Positions 32,861-41,996 are shown, numbered from the stretch's first letter. The stretch: 64,000 nucleotides of DNA from Actinomadura madurae (GCF_900115095.1 NZ_FOVH01000012.1:223506-287505); one strand, 5' to 3'. The notes: a model not told the origin generated them from the letters alone. Made by a program: numbers and translations.

Positions 32861-33586
32861 TCAGTTGGCGGACGGTCCCACGGGCACCGGCTCGGAGGCC
32901 GGGCGCAGCGGTGCGGGGCGTCCCGGGGGCGGGGGGTCGTTCTGCGGGGGGCGGACGGTGTCGGGCGTGCGCGGACGGGGCGGCAGCAGGCGGGGTCCGG
33001 CCGCGGTGCCCGGGACGCGGGGCTTCGGGATGGCGGCGAGCGGCGTGTCGGGCCCGGTGATGCGCCGGATGTCGATGCCGCCGGGATCAGGGCGGTCGAG
33101 CACCGGGACCTGGGACGCGCCGTAGTGCCCGCCGCGCGCCCAGTCCCTGCGGTTCCGGTGCGCGTGGTACGACTGGGGCGAGGGGAGCGGCGGGCCGGCC
33201 GGCCAGCGGCGCGCGACGCCCCACGCGTCCAGCCAGGCGACGATCGCGTCGATGCCGGTGAGCAGCGATCCGGTGAACGGCGACCGGGACTGGCCGATCA
33301 CCATGAGCTGCGCGCAGACGCGCCCTTCCCGGCCGATCCGCCCGCCGAGCAGCCGGGCCGCGCGGGTTATCGGGAGGAGCTGGACGATCTCGCCGGTGCC
33401 GGGATGCCACACCAGGTGCGCCGCCCGGTCCTCCTTGAGGAGGTCGGCGGCCACCGAGCGCGCGGAGACGGTGTGCGGGTCGTACTCGCCGGCGCACCAT
33501 ACGGCGCGGGGAGCACCCCCTCTCAACGCTCCACCGTCATGTCGTGCCGGCATGCGGCCGGCTCCCGGCAGCCATGCGTCTGCCAC
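32861..33586 (-). CDS. Amidase-like (peptidoglycan-recognition) hypothetical protein
   Basis: 241 residues. The central part, with AAHLVWHPGTGEIVQLLP, GREGRVCAQLMVIG and SYHAHRNRRDWARGGHYGAS, resembles the actinomycete amidase_2/endolysin-like proteins that place His residues around a zinc site. The end is rich in proline and arginine and looks disordered. No signal peptide is seen. The family match is from memory of the WHPxxGxIxQLxP pattern only. It is convergent with the MocR-type gene. Confidence 0.55.
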   Translation of the reverse strand: MADAWLPGAGRMPARHDGGALRGGAPRAVWCAGEYDPHTVSARSVAADLLKEDRAAHLVWHPGTGEIVQLLPITRAARLLGGRIGREGRVCAQLMVIGQSRSPFTGSLLTGIDAIVAWLDAWGVARRWPAGPPLPSPQSYHAHRNRRDWARGGHYGASQVPVLDRPDPGGIDIRRITGPDTPLAAIPKPRVPGTAAGPRLLPPRPRTPDTVRPPQNDPPPPGRPAPLRPASEPVPVGPSAN

Positions 33587-33984
33587 GGTGCGTCCCCCCC
33601 AATCGGGCGGTCTGACCCCGAGTGGTCTAGTCCTCTTCTCTTAGCCCAGCGGGACTCTTAAGTCCAGCCTGCCGTCTCATGGGCCGGATGACGGCTAAGG
33701 ACATCCGTGCCGGGTAGAGCCCAGTTTGCTCGGGTGTCGGTGCAAATGGGTACCCCGCGTGTCCGAGCATTCCACCTTGTGTCACCTTTTTCCTCCGGGT
33801 GTCCCCGGGAATCCGACTCCGGTGTCCGCCGGTCGGCGGTGTCCGCGCAGGTCAGCCGCCATGCTGAAGGTCCGGTGAAGCCCGGCTGCAAGTCGGCCGG
33901 AAGTGGCCGGGGTGGCGTCGCTCACGGCGCGGGTACCCCGGTGGGGTTCACAGCCCAGACCGAGCCGCGTTCTAATAGGACGTC
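33587..33984. other. 398-bp intergenic region
   Basis: No supported gene. A GC-rich stretch at about 33840-33930 can form several weak hairpins, and some bases recall a cobalamin element, but its conserved core is absent. It presumably contains the promoter of the kinase gene at 33985. Confidence 0.4.
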
Positions 33985-35070
33985 ATGACCGTTGACGCAG
34001 AACTTCCGGCCGGGGTGCCCGGTATCGACGTCCCCCGGCTGGCGGCCTGGCTGGCCCGCGAGCTGCCCGGATCGGGACGGATCACCGCGATCGACCTGAT
34101 CGCGGGCGGGCGTTCGAACCTCACCTACGGCATCACGCTGGACGGCGGCCGCCGTGTCGTGCTGCGCAGGCCGCCGCTCGGGCACGTCCAGCCGACGGCC
34201 CATGACATGGGACGCGAGTACCGGGTGCTCAGCGCCCTCGGCCACGGGACGGCGGTGCCGGTGCCGAAGACGCTGGCGTTCTGCGACGACGAGGACGTCA
34301 TCGGCGCCCGCTTCTACCTCATGGACTTCGTCGAGGGACGCGTCCTGCGCGCCCGCGAGGACGCCGGGGACATGACCCCCGAGCAGGCGCGCGGCCTCAG
34401 CGAGGCGCTGGCCGGAGCGCTCGCCGCGATCCACACGGTCGACGTGGAGGCGGTCGGGCTGGAGGACTTCGGCCGTCCGAGCGGCTACATGGAGCGCCAG
34501 CTCAGGCGCTGGGGCAAGCAGTGGGACGGCTCGCAGGAGGCCATCGGGGCGACCGGCACGAGCCGCGACCTGCCCGAGTACGACCGGCTCGTCGCGCGGC
34601 TCGCCGAGCGGATGCCGGCCGACTCCCCGGCGCGGCTCGTCCACGGCGACTTCCGGCTCGACAACGCCCTGGCCCGGCTGGAGCCGCGCCCGGAGATCGC
34701 CGCCGTCGTCGACTGGGAGATGTCGACGCTGGGCGACCCGCTGTCCGACCTCGGGCTGACGCTCGTCTACTGGGCCGAGGCCGCCGACGAGCGGGAGCTC
34801 CCGGTCGGCGCCACGATCACCTCAGCGCCCGGCTTCTTCACGCGCCGCGAGTTCGCCGGCCGGTACGCCGCGCTGACCGGCTTCGACCTCGCGGACATCG
34901 ACTTCTACGTCGCGTTCGCGTGCTTCAAGCTCGCGGTGATCCTGGAGGGCATCCACGCCCGCTACCTGCAGAACGCCACCGTCGGGGAGGGGTTCGACCA
35001 GATCGGCGCCGGGGTCCCGCTCCTGCTGGAGCGCGCACACGCGACCCTCGACGCCGGTTTCCTCCGGTAG
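33985..35070 (+). CDS. APH-family phosphotransferase (ACAD10-like)
   Basis: 361 residues of the aminoglycoside/choline-kinase-like fold. The nucleotide loop region is IAGGRSNLTYGITLDGG, the catalytic loop LVHGDFRLDNALA (Asp base, Asn metal) and the metal motif AVVDWEMSTLGDPLSDL. The sequence matches the subgroup near acyl-CoA dehydrogenase 10 and actinobacterial acyl-CoA dehydrogenase neighbours, whose substrates are hydroxyacyl-type metabolites rather than antibiotics. No acyl-CoA dehydrogenase is adjacent here. Resistance function should not be assumed. Confidence 0.87.
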   Translation: MTVDAELPAGVPGIDVPRLAAWLARELPGSGRITAIDLIAGGRSNLTYGITLDGGRRVVLRRPPLGHVQPTAHDMGREYRVLSALGHGTAVPVPKTLAFCDDEDVIGARFYLMDFVEGRVLRAREDAGDMTPEQARGLSEALAGALAAIHTVDVEAVGLEDFGRPSGYMERQLRRWGKQWDGSQEAIGATGTSRDLPEYDRLVARLAERMPADSPARLVHGDFRLDNALARLEPRPEIAAVVDWEMSTLGDPLSDLGLTLVYWAEAADERELPVGATITSAPGFFTRREFAGRYAALTGFDLADIDFYVAFACFKLAVILEGIHARYLQNATVGEGFDQIGAGVPLLLERAHATLDAGFLR

Positions 35071-35122
35071 GCGGCCCGGACCTGCCCCGCGGGCGCGCGC
35101 AGATCACGCGGCGCGCACCCGC

Positions 35123-36592
35123 TCAGCACGTATAGGTGACCGACACGGAGCGGCCCGAGACCGACACGGTGCCGGTCTGCTGGCCCAGGCAGAAGCCGGA
35201 CGTGCGTGACACGCGCACACCGCTGCTCTCTCCCGCGTCGAGATGCCCGGAGCCGCCGGCCCGCACGGGGCCGGACGTCCCGGTCACGCGCCAGTTCACC
35301 GGACCGCCGACCGCGGTGACCCGGACGGTGCAGGAGTTCCCCCGCCCCATGTCGCAGCCGCTCACCGACAGGTCTCCCGGCGTCGGCGGCTTCGGCGCCT
35401 CGGTCGAGGGCGGGGCCGGCGGCTTGCTGGACGGCGTCTTCGACGGGCTCTTGGACGGCGACGGCGACTTCGACGGCGACTCCGACTCGCTCGGGGACGG
35501 CGACGACACCGTGGGGGACGGGTCTCCCGGCGTCGGCTCGGGCGCGCCCGAGTCACCGGGCGAGCCGCCGCCGGGGGACGCCGGGCCGGTCGCGGAGGCG
35601 TTCGTCCCGCCGTTCCCGCCGCCCAGCCAGGCCATCGCGCCGCCGAACAGCACCAGGACGCCGACGCCCACGGCGACGGCGGCGAGCACGGGGCCGCGGC
35701 GGCGGGGCGCCCGGTCGCGGGCGCGGGGCGCGGTCTGCTGGTAGGGCAGGGGCCAGCCGTACTCGTCGAACGGCTCGGTCCACGCGGCGATGGCGCGGCG
35801 GTTCCCGGCGCGGTCCTCGGCGGTCGCGGCGGTCAGCACGTCCAGCCGCAGCTCGGCGGGGATCGCCGCGATCGGCAGCACCGACAGCAGCCGGTCCGGC
35901 GGCAGCGGCGGCGTCTCGCGGGCGCCGCAGACCGGGCAGCTCGCCACGTGCCGGACGAGCGAGGCCGACGTCTGCGGGGACAGCGGCCACGACTCGGTCA
36001 GCGCGGAGACGCTGGGGCAGTCCTTCCAGTGGTTCTGCGCGATGAGGGACGCGTGCAGCGCGGCGGCGAGGTCCTCGCGGGCCTTCTCCACCAGCGCGAG
36101 GGTCTCCTCCAGCGGCATGCCGAAGACGCCGGACAGGTCCACCTCGTCCAGCTCGTGGCGGACCGAGAGGTCGATCGCCTCGCGCTGCCGCCCGTTGAGC
36201 GCGGCGAGCGCGCTGTGCGCGAGCAGCCGGCGCTCCTCGCGGCGGGCGAGCTGCTCGGGGGTGAGCTCGTCGTCGGCCTCCGGGGCCTCCTGCCCGGTGT
36301 GCCGGTTGGGGCTGTCGCGGCGCCGCATGCACTCCTTGCGGGCGATGGCGTACAGCCAGCCGCGCAGCCGGTCCGGCTCGGTGAGCCGGTCCACGTGCTC
36401 GCGGGCGGCGATCACGACGTTCCGCAGCGCGCCGGCCGCCTCGACGCGGTCGCGCAGCAGGCCGTGGCAGTAGTCGTACAGGAACGGCGCGTAGGTGTCG
36501 TACACCTCGGTCAGTGCGATGACGTCCCCGGCTCGCAGCGAGTCCGCCAGCCTGACGTCATCGTTCTGCCGGGGCCCTGGCTCACCGGCCAA
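35123..36592 (-). CDS. ECF sigma factor fused to zinc finger, membrane span and extracellular domain (ECF52-like), copy 1
   Basis: 489 residues from a TTG start with GGGAGGG upstream. Region sigma-2 (about 15-85) includes YAPFLYDYCHGLLRD and RLRGWLYAIARKECMRR; sigma-4 (about 130-185) includes LNGRQREAIDLSVRHELDEV. A cytoplasmic zinc-finger-like part ends in HVASCPVCGA (about 220). A membrane span (about 298-322) follows, then an extracellular Ser/Pro-rich linker and a C-terminal Ig/BACON-like domain with four cysteines. This layout matches ECF52-type sigma factors with built-in anti-sigma-like and surface-sensing modules. It may be released by proteolysis. It is 218 bp downstream of a paralogue. 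Confidence 0.85.
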   Translation of the reverse strand: MAGEPGPRQNDDVRLADSLRAGDVIALTEVYDTYAPFLYDYCHGLLRDRVEAAGALRNVVIAAREHVDRLTEPDRLRGWLYAIARKECMRRRDSPNRHTGQEAPEADDELTPEQLARREERRLLAHSALAALNGRQREAIDLSVRHELDEVDLSGVFGMPLEETLALVEKAREDLAAALHASLIAQNHWKDCPSVSALTESWPLSPQTSASLVRHVASCPVCGARETPPLPPDRLLSVLPIAAIPAELRLDVLTAATAEDRAGNRRAIAAWTEPFDEYGWPLPYQQTAPRARDRAPRRRGPVLAAVAVGVGVLVLFGGAMAWLGGGNGGTNASATGPASPGGGSPGDSGAPEPTPGDPSPTVSSPSPSESESPSKSPSPSKSPSKTPSSKPPAPPSTEAPKPPTPGDLSVSGCDMGRGNSCTVRVTAVGGPVNWRVTGTSGPVRAGGSGHLDAGESSGVRVSRTSGFCLGQQTGTVSVSGRSVSVTYTC

Positions 36593-36788
36593 GGGAACCC
36601 TCCCAGTCGATGGTCTTCGATGTGCTAGATCGTGCCCCCGGTGAGCCCCGACACCTGGCCGGCCGACTCTGGTTGCCTGATCTTGCCACCAAGTCGCTGG
36701 AATTTCTCCCCTTTGGGCCGATTTTAGTGACCGGGGCGGTACTCGCTGTGGCCGAATCGCCTTGTGGAACGGTACTTGCGAGTAGGAA

Positions 36789-36804
36789 TGTGATCTATAT
36801 CACG
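36789..36804. promoter_or_regulatory. CRP-like palindrome between the two sigma-fusion genes
   Basis: TGTGA-TCTATA-TCACG contains the perfect dyad GTGAT-CTAT-ATCAC and matches the CRP consensus TGTGA-N6-TCACA at all but the last base. It lies about 200 bp upstream of the copy 1 start and just past the copy 2 stop. Confidence 0.45.
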
Positions 36805-36810
36805 TTTGCG

Positions 36811-38319
36811 TCAGTCGCCGCCCGGACCGTCGCCCGGGGGCTCCTCGTCGCACGACAGCGTGACCGAGCCCGTGCCGCCGGGGGAGAAGCTGACCGTCCC
36901 CGATCCACCGGGCGGCGTGCACGTGCCGGAGACACGGACGGAGGTGCTCTGCCCGCTGCGGAGCGTGCCGCCGCCGCCGGCGCTGAGGCCGCCGGATGTG
37001 CCCGTGACGGACCAGGTGACCGTCCCGCCCACGGCGCGCACCGGGAGATTGCAGCTGCCCCGTCCGGGACCGCTGATCGTGCAGCCGCCCACCGACAGCC
37101 TGCCGGTCCTCGGCGCGCTGCTGGTCGCGGACGGCCTGGACGTGCGCGTCGGCGTGCGCGTCCGGGTCGGCGTCGGGGTCGGGCTGGTCGTGGTGGGCGT
37201 GGGCGTCGGCGTCTCCGACTCGGTCGGCGACGGGCTGTCCGACGGGCTCTCGGAGTCGCCCGGGGAGGACGGGGAGGCCGCCGAGCCCGGCGCCCCGCCC
37301 GAGGGTCCCTTGGCGGCCGTCGGCTCGCCCGACGAGCCGGACATCACGTAGAAGGCCCCGGCCACGATCACGATGACGGCCACGGCGGCGGCCAGCGCCG
37401 CCAGGAGCCCGCGCGGAGGGCGCCGCCCGGAGGGGTCCCGCGCGTCCGCGCGGTCGAGGCCGTGCGGCCAGCCCCAGGCGTCGAACGGTTCGGCCCCGTG
37501 CGCGATCGCGGCGAGGTCGGCCGCCAGCGCGGGGTCGGTGGCGGTCGCCATGACGAGCCCGCGCAGGTCGGTCGGCATCATCGCGACCGGCAGCACCTGC
37601 AGGAGCCGCGCCGCGGACACGGTCCGGTCGCGCCGCGGACCGCAGATGCCGCACGTCTGGATGTGGTGGACGAGCCGCCGCAGCACGGGCGGCGGCAGCG
37701 GCCCGGTGCCGTCGCCGGCGATCGCGGCGATCTCCGGGCAGTCGTCGCGCCCCGCGCGGGCGAGGTAGCCGGCGGCGAGCGCGTCGTCCAGGCGGGCGTG
37801 CGCCTGGCCGGTCAGGTCGGTGGCCTCCTGGGCGTCCATGCCGAGGACGCCGCCGACCTCGCCCGCGTCCAGGCCGTGCCGCAGCATGAGGTCCAGCGCC
37901 TCGCGCTCGCGCCCGCGCAGCCCGGCCAGGGCGCCGTGGACGAGCCGCCGGGCCTCCTGCCGCCGGGCCTGCTCCGCCTCGTCCAGGAAGCCGTCCTCGA
38001 CCTCGGGCGCCTCGTGGCGCTCGGCGGGACGGTCCGGGTCGCGCAGCCGCCGCATGCACTCGTTGCGGACGAGCGCGTAGAGCCAGCCGCGGAACCGGTC
38101 GGGCTCGCGCAAGACTGACACGTGCGCGTAGGCGGCGATGAGCGCGTCGTGGAGTGCGCCGGCCGCCAGGTCCTGGTCGCGCAGCAGCGCGTGGCAGTAG
38201 TCGTACAGGCGGGCCGCGTAGCGGTCCATGACCTGGATGAGGGCGCCTGGGTCGCCCGCCGCCAGCGACCGGGCCAGGCGCTCATCGTCGGCGCGATCGA
38301 GACTGGGCCAACCGGACAC
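36811..38319 (-). CDS. ECF sigma factor fused to zinc finger, membrane span and extracellular domain (ECF52-like), copy 2
   Basis: 502 residues from GTG 38319, which follows GGGAGGACCTC; the longer frame to 38532 has no ribosome site and is likely untranslated. Same order as copy 1: sigma-2 (ARLYDYCHALLRD, RFRGWLYALVRNECMRRLRD), sigma-4 (LRGREREALDLMLRHGLDAG), zinc-finger-like HHIQTCGICGP (about 223), span (about 310-330), a long Ser/Pro/Thr linker rich in TPTPT, and a C-terminal Ig-like domain with four cysteines. The two genes are tandem paralogues, so they may sense different surface signals or regulate each other. Confidence 0.85.
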   Translation of the reverse strand: MSGWPSLDRADDERLARSLAAGDPGALIQVMDRYAARLYDYCHALLRDQDLAAGALHDALIAAYAHVSVLREPDRFRGWLYALVRNECMRRLRDPDRPAERHEAPEVEDGFLDEAEQARRQEARRLVHGALAGLRGREREALDLMLRHGLDAGEVGGVLGMDAQEATDLTGQAHARLDDALAAGYLARAGRDDCPEIAAIAGDGTGPLPPPVLRRLVHHIQTCGICGPRRDRTVSAARLLQVLPVAMMPTDLRGLVMATATDPALAADLAAIAHGAEPFDAWGWPHGLDRADARDPSGRRPPRGLLAALAAAVAVIVIVAGAFYVMSGSSGEPTAAKGPSGGAPGSAASPSSPGDSESPSDSPSPTESETPTPTPTTTSPTPTPTRTRTPTRTSRPSATSSAPRTGRLSVGGCTISGPGRGSCNLPVRAVGGTVTWSVTGTSGGLSAGGGGTLRSGQSTSVRVSGTCTPPGGSGTVSFSPGGTGSVTLSCDEEPPGDGPGGD

Positions 38320-38470
38320 GAGGTCCTCCCGCGGGCTGTTCGGAAATCCTCGTCCGCACCATCGGGGACGGGCTGAGAAGAGCTGAGAGGGGAGCGGTGT
38401 TCTCTCCCGGCGGCCCCGGTCCTCCGGACCGGCCGCCTTCCCTGTCACGGGCCAGGGAGGAAGGTGAGTC

Positions 38471-38505
38471 GGAGGCCCGACGGCCCCGCTCCCCGTCGGG
38501 CCTCC
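38471..38505 (-). terminator. Hairpin terminator after the VWA gene
   Basis: GGAGGCCCGACGG (38471-38483) pairs perfectly with CCGTCGGGCCTCC (38493-38505), 9-nt loop, about 100 bp beyond the stop of the VWA gene and upstream of the sigma copy 2 start. A second imperfect hairpin lies at about 38410-38438. Confidence 0.75.
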
Positions 38506-38601
38506 ACATAGAAAGACGATCGGGTCCCGCACCCGGTTGACACCGAACGCAGGGAAAATTCCAGAACTACCCGGCGCGTCCGGAAGATCACCGGCAGGTG
38601 A

Positions 38602-40890
38602 TCACTGGATGCGGCGGGACAGCATCTTCAGGAAGATCTTGGAGATCTCCTGCGGCGTCTGCGCGACCTGGACGTTGCCGTTCGTCGCCGCGGCGATCTG
38701 CTCCAGCTCGTTCTTGTCGACCCCCTTGCCGAAACCGATCATGTTGACCTGGATCGGCTTGTTCGGGTCCTGCATCTCCTTCAGCTGCTTCAGCGTCTCC
38801 TCCAGCGTCGGGCCGCCGTCGTCGTCGTTCTTGCCGTCCGTGAGCAGCAGGATCGAGTTGCCGAACTCCGGCTTGTAGGTCTCGTTCATCTTCTTGTAGG
38901 CGGCCAGCATCGTCCGGTACAGGCCGGTGTCGCCGTTCGGCTTCGGCTTCATCTGGTTCAGCGTCGACAGGACGAGCCCGCGCCGCGTGTTCGACCCGAT
39001 CCGGTCGCCGAGCGCGCCGATCGGGACCGTCTCCTTGTAGGGGATGCCGCCGTTCATGTTCGTCGAGAACAGCCACTGCCCGAGCTCGGTGTCGTTGGAC
39101 ATCATGCTGAGCCCGCCCTGCGACACCTGCGCGATCGCCTGGAGCCGGTTGGTGTTCGGCCCGACCTTCTCGGCCATCGACCCGGACACGTCGATCAGCG
39201 TCAGCATGCGCAGGCCGAGCGACAGCTTCGACCACGCCTGCATGACCTTCGCGACGTCGGCGCTCTTCGGCATGGGCAGCTGCCGCGGCCGGGCCGGGCT
39301 GACCCCGGCGGCCGGGGTGAACCCGGAGGGCGCCTTGCCGTCCGGCGTCCGGAACCCGGCGTCGAGGACGTCCTTGCGGGTGGCCTCGGTGCCCATCGCC
39401 TTCTCCAGCAGGCGGGCGCCCTTCTGCTTGGCGCCGTCCTTGCTGGTCACGGTGAACGGGTAGTCCATCGACAGCGTGCCCTCGATCGGGTACAGCGCCA
39501 CCGCGGGCTCGGCCGGCTTGGTCCGGTTGTAGGCGTAGAGGGCCTGCTCGGACGACAGCGAGATCGGCTGCTTGCCGCTGCGGTCCTTGCGGAAGCGCTG
39601 GAACTCCGCCGACACGTTGGGGACGGTGCTCTCGCGGACGGTCCGGACGATGCCGGTGAAGATCGAGTCGCGGTTGGGGTCGTTCGCCAGCAGCATGCTC
39701 GTGACCATCAGCGAGCCCATGCCCGCGGCGTTCTTCATCGGGTCGGGCGCGAGGAGCCGCACCGAGCCCGCCGGGATCATCTGGTTCTTGGTCACCGCGC
39801 CGCCCGCGACGCCGCCGGCGGCCTTCAGCAGGTTGTCCCAGGACGGGCTGGCGGTGACGCCCTGCTTCTTCAGCTGCACCGCGAGCGACTGGGGCAGCCC
39901 GACGACGATCGGGCTCTGCGCCACGGACGTCTTGGTGGAGACGACGCCGCCCTGCCCGCCCTTCTCGTCACTGGCCTGGGCCAGGGACGTCCACAGGGAC
40001 GAGTCCGGGATCCACACGTCCGGCCGGTCGTTCGCCACGGCCTGCCCGGACAGCAGCGTCGTCACCGACGCCGGCTCGACCTTCTTCACCGTCGCCTTGA
40101 CGCACTTGCCGTCGACCTTCTCCTTGGAGTCGTTGAAGCGCCCGGCGGCCTTCTCCACGACCGGCGCGATGTCGGGCGCCGCCGCGACCGACAGGTTCAG
40201 CGCGTCGTCGCCGGAGCAGCCGCCCCCGCTCTCGGCGAACGCGTAGACGCCGACGCCGAGCAGCACCGCGAGGCCGACGGCCCCGGCCATCGGCCCGATC
40301 AGCGCGGTCGCGTTGCGCTTGCGCTTGCGGCGCCCGTACTCGTAGCCGCCGGAGCCGCTGCCGTACCCGCCGGAGCCGCCGCCGTAGCCGCCCGAGTCAC
40401 CGGACCCGCCGCCGTAGCCGCCGGATCCGCCGGAGTCGCCCGGCCCTCCGGAGCCGCCGAAGAAACCCGCCCGGCCGCCGTCCGACCTGCTGATGGCGTC
40501 GTACTCGCTGTACCCGGTCCCGGCCAGCGGCGAGGACTCGGGGGGCGGTCCCTGCGGCGAGGAGGCCCCGGGCTCCCGCCCGTAGCCGCCGGACCGCCCG
40601 GTCCCGTACCCGCCCGTCTCGGACGGGCCGGACCGCCCGCCGTACACCGGCTGCTCCGACGACTGCCGGGGCGTGAACCACTCCGGCGTCTCGCCCGAGG
40701 CCCCCGGCGCCATGCCGGGCGGCGCGCCCTGCGGACCCGCCTGCGGCTGGGCGAGCGGCTGCCCCTGCCCGTCGCGCGTCCCGAACCAGTCGGACGACCC
40801 GTCGTTGGCCGGGCCGAAGACGGGCGTGGACGGGTCGTATCCGCCGTCGCCCATCCCCTCGGGGATGTCATTGCGATGACGTCCGCTCAT
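38602..40890 (-). CDS. Membrane-anchored von Willebrand A protein with solute-binding-like domain
   Basis: 762 residues from ATG 40890 (GAGGTCA upstream). A Gly/Pro/Gln-rich cytoplasmic N-terminus (about 1-185) leads to a basic stop (RRKRKRNATA), a span (about 192-212) and an extracellular part. That part first resembles a type-2 periplasmic solute-binding domain (LNLSVAAAPDIAPVVEKAAG, NDRPDVWIPDSSLW; about 220-510). It ends in a VWA domain (about 560-755) with the complete MIDAS motif DVSGSMAE and a later ILLLTDGKNDDDG. VWA proteins bind partners through a metal site; the partner here is unknown. Orthologues occur across Streptosporangiales as unstudied genes. Confidence 0.82.
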   Translation of the reverse strand: MSGRHRNDIPEGMGDGGYDPSTPVFGPANDGSSDWFGTRDGQGQPLAQPQAGPQGAPPGMAPGASGETPEWFTPRQSSEQPVYGGRSGPSETGGYGTGRSGGYGREPGASSPQGPPPESSPLAGTGYSEYDAISRSDGGRAGFFGGSGGPGDSGGSGGYGGGSGDSGGYGGGSGGYGSGSGGYEYGRRKRKRNATALIGPMAGAVGLAVLLGVGVYAFAESGGGCSGDDALNLSVAAAPDIAPVVEKAAGRFNDSKEKVDGKCVKATVKKVEPASVTTLLSGQAVANDRPDVWIPDSSLWTSLAQASDEKGGQGGVVSTKTSVAQSPIVVGLPQSLAVQLKKQGVTASPSWDNLLKAAGGVAGGAVTKNQMIPAGSVRLLAPDPMKNAAGMGSLMVTSMLLANDPNRDSIFTGIVRTVRESTVPNVSAEFQRFRKDRSGKQPISLSSEQALYAYNRTKPAEPAVALYPIEGTLSMDYPFTVTSKDGAKQKGARLLEKAMGTEATRKDVLDAGFRTPDGKAPSGFTPAAGVSPARPRQLPMPKSADVAKVMQAWSKLSLGLRMLTLIDVSGSMAEKVGPNTNRLQAIAQVSQGGLSMMSNDTELGQWLFSTNMNGGIPYKETVPIGALGDRIGSNTRRGLVLSTLNQMKPKPNGDTGLYRTMLAAYKKMNETYKPEFGNSILLLTDGKNDDDGGPTLEETLKQLKEMQDPNKPIQVNMIGFGKGVDKNELEQIAAATNGNVQVAQTPQEISKIFLKMLSRRIQ

Positions 40891-40933
40891 GGCCTGACCT
40901 CGATTCACCAGAAACCCGCCGATGTTCCACGGC

Positions 40934-40962
40934 ACTGTAGTAGTACGAACCAGAGGTTACAA
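40934..40962 (-). promoter_or_regulatory. Probable sigma-70 promoter of the VWA gene
   Basis: On the minus strand TTGTAA (40957-40962), a 17-bp spacer and TACAGT (40934-40939) give a good housekeeping-type promoter. The expected start of transcription is near 40927, about 37 bp before the chosen ATG at 40890. This also supports that start over the longer frame from 40935. Confidence 0.45.
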
Positions 40963-41162
40963 AGAACTCAAAACTGATAATGACGCAGGTCATGAGCGTA
41001 TGTCTTGAAGATCCCGGCATTGCCCTCGACCGTCACAACCAGCGATCACAGCGGTACACCCCGGCGTTGACTGTGGACGGCCCGGGTGGAAAAGACCTCC
41101 GGGCGGCCAGATCCGGCCGCCGCTTCGCTGAACCATCCCCTGCCCGGCGGCACACTTGGGGG

Positions 41163-41996
41163 ATGGCCCGCCTGATCCCCGTCCCCGACCCCGCGGACCC
41201 GCGCCTCGCGGACTACGTCCGGCTCCGCGACGTGAACCTGCGCAAGAGCCTGGAGGCCGAGCACGGGCTCTTCGTCGCCGAGGGCGAGAAGGTGATCCGC
41301 CGGGCCGTCGCCGCCGGCCACCCCGTCCGCTCCCTGCTGATGGCCCGCCGCTGGGCCGAACCGCTCGCCGACGTCCTGGACGGCCTGGACGCACCCGCCT
41401 ACATCGTCGACGACGCCACCATGGAGTCCCTCACCGGCTTCCAGGTCCACCGAGGCGCCCTCGCGTCCTTGGAACGCCTCCCGCTGCCGCCCCTCGAAGC
41501 CGTTCTGGCCGGCGCCCGCCGCATCCTCGTCCTGGAGGACCTGGTGGATCACGCGAACGTCGGCTCCATATACAGGTGCGCCGCCGCACTGGGCATCGAC
41601 GCCATCGTCCTGTCCCCGCGCTGCGCGGATCCCCTGTACCGGCGGTCGGTGAAGGTCTCCATGGGCGCGGTCTTCGCGATCCCCTACATGCGCTTGGCCA
41701 ACTGGCGCGACGGCCTCGGCAAGGTGCGCGCCGCCGGCTTCACCCTGCTGGCTCTGACGCCCGACCAGGCGGCCACGCCCATAGACGAGGCGTCCACGGG
41801 CGACCGTGTCGCCCTCATGCTCGGCTCGGAGGGGGACGGCCTCTCCTCGCACTGGCTCGACGAGGCGGACGAGCCGGTGTGCATCCCGATGAGCCCGGAC
41901 GCGATGTCCGCCGGCGTCGACTCCCTCAACGTCACCGCGGCCGCCGCCATCGCCTGCCATTCCCTCATGCACAAGAGCGCGTCCGGGAAACGGTGA
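41163..41996 (+). CDS. SpoU/TrmH-family RNA 2'-O-methyltransferase
   Basis: 277 residues. An N-terminal RNA-binding substrate domain (about 15-105, including LFVAEGEKVIRRAVAAGHPV) precedes the SPOUT trefoil-knot domain. SpoU motifs: LEDLVDHANVGSIYRCAAAL (motif 1), VALMLGSEGDGLSSHW (motif 2) and VDSLNVTAAAAIACH (motif 3). It methylates ribose in rRNA or tRNA using SAM. Thiostrepton-resistance-type enzymes belong to the same fold, but nothing here indicates resistance. ATG 41163 is preferred; the frame upstream to 40980 looks non-coding. The ribosome site is weak (GGGGG close to the start), so leaderless translation is possible. Confidence 0.92.
   Translation: MARLIPVPDPADPRLADYVRLRDVNLRKSLEAEHGLFVAEGEKVIRRAVAAGHPVRSLLMARRWAEPLADVLDGLDAPAYIVDDATMESLTGFQVHRGALASLERLPLPPLEAVLAGARRILVLEDLVDHANVGSIYRCAAALGIDAIVLSPRCADPLYRRSVKVSMGAVFAIPYMRLANWRDGLGKVRAAGFTLLALTPDQAATPIDEASTGDRVALMLGSEGDGLSSHWLDEADEPVCIPMSPDAMSAGVDSLNVTAAAAIACHSLMHKSASGKR

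Noticed and set aside
33838..33930. Resemblance to a cobalamin riboswitch (AGGTCCGGTGAAGCCCGGCTG region)
   Set aside because: The conserved B12-box and the GCCACTG core are absent, and the downstream kinase gene is not a cobalamin gene.
33985..35070. Reading the APH-family gene as an aminoglycoside resistance gene
   Set aside because: Its motifs match the ACAD10-like metabolic kinase subgroup; resistance-specific residues and context are missing.
38320..38532. Longer start of the sigma-fusion copy 2 (to 38532)
   Set aside because: That stretch contains the terminator hairpin at 38471-38505 and no ribosome site; GTG 38319 has a strong one.
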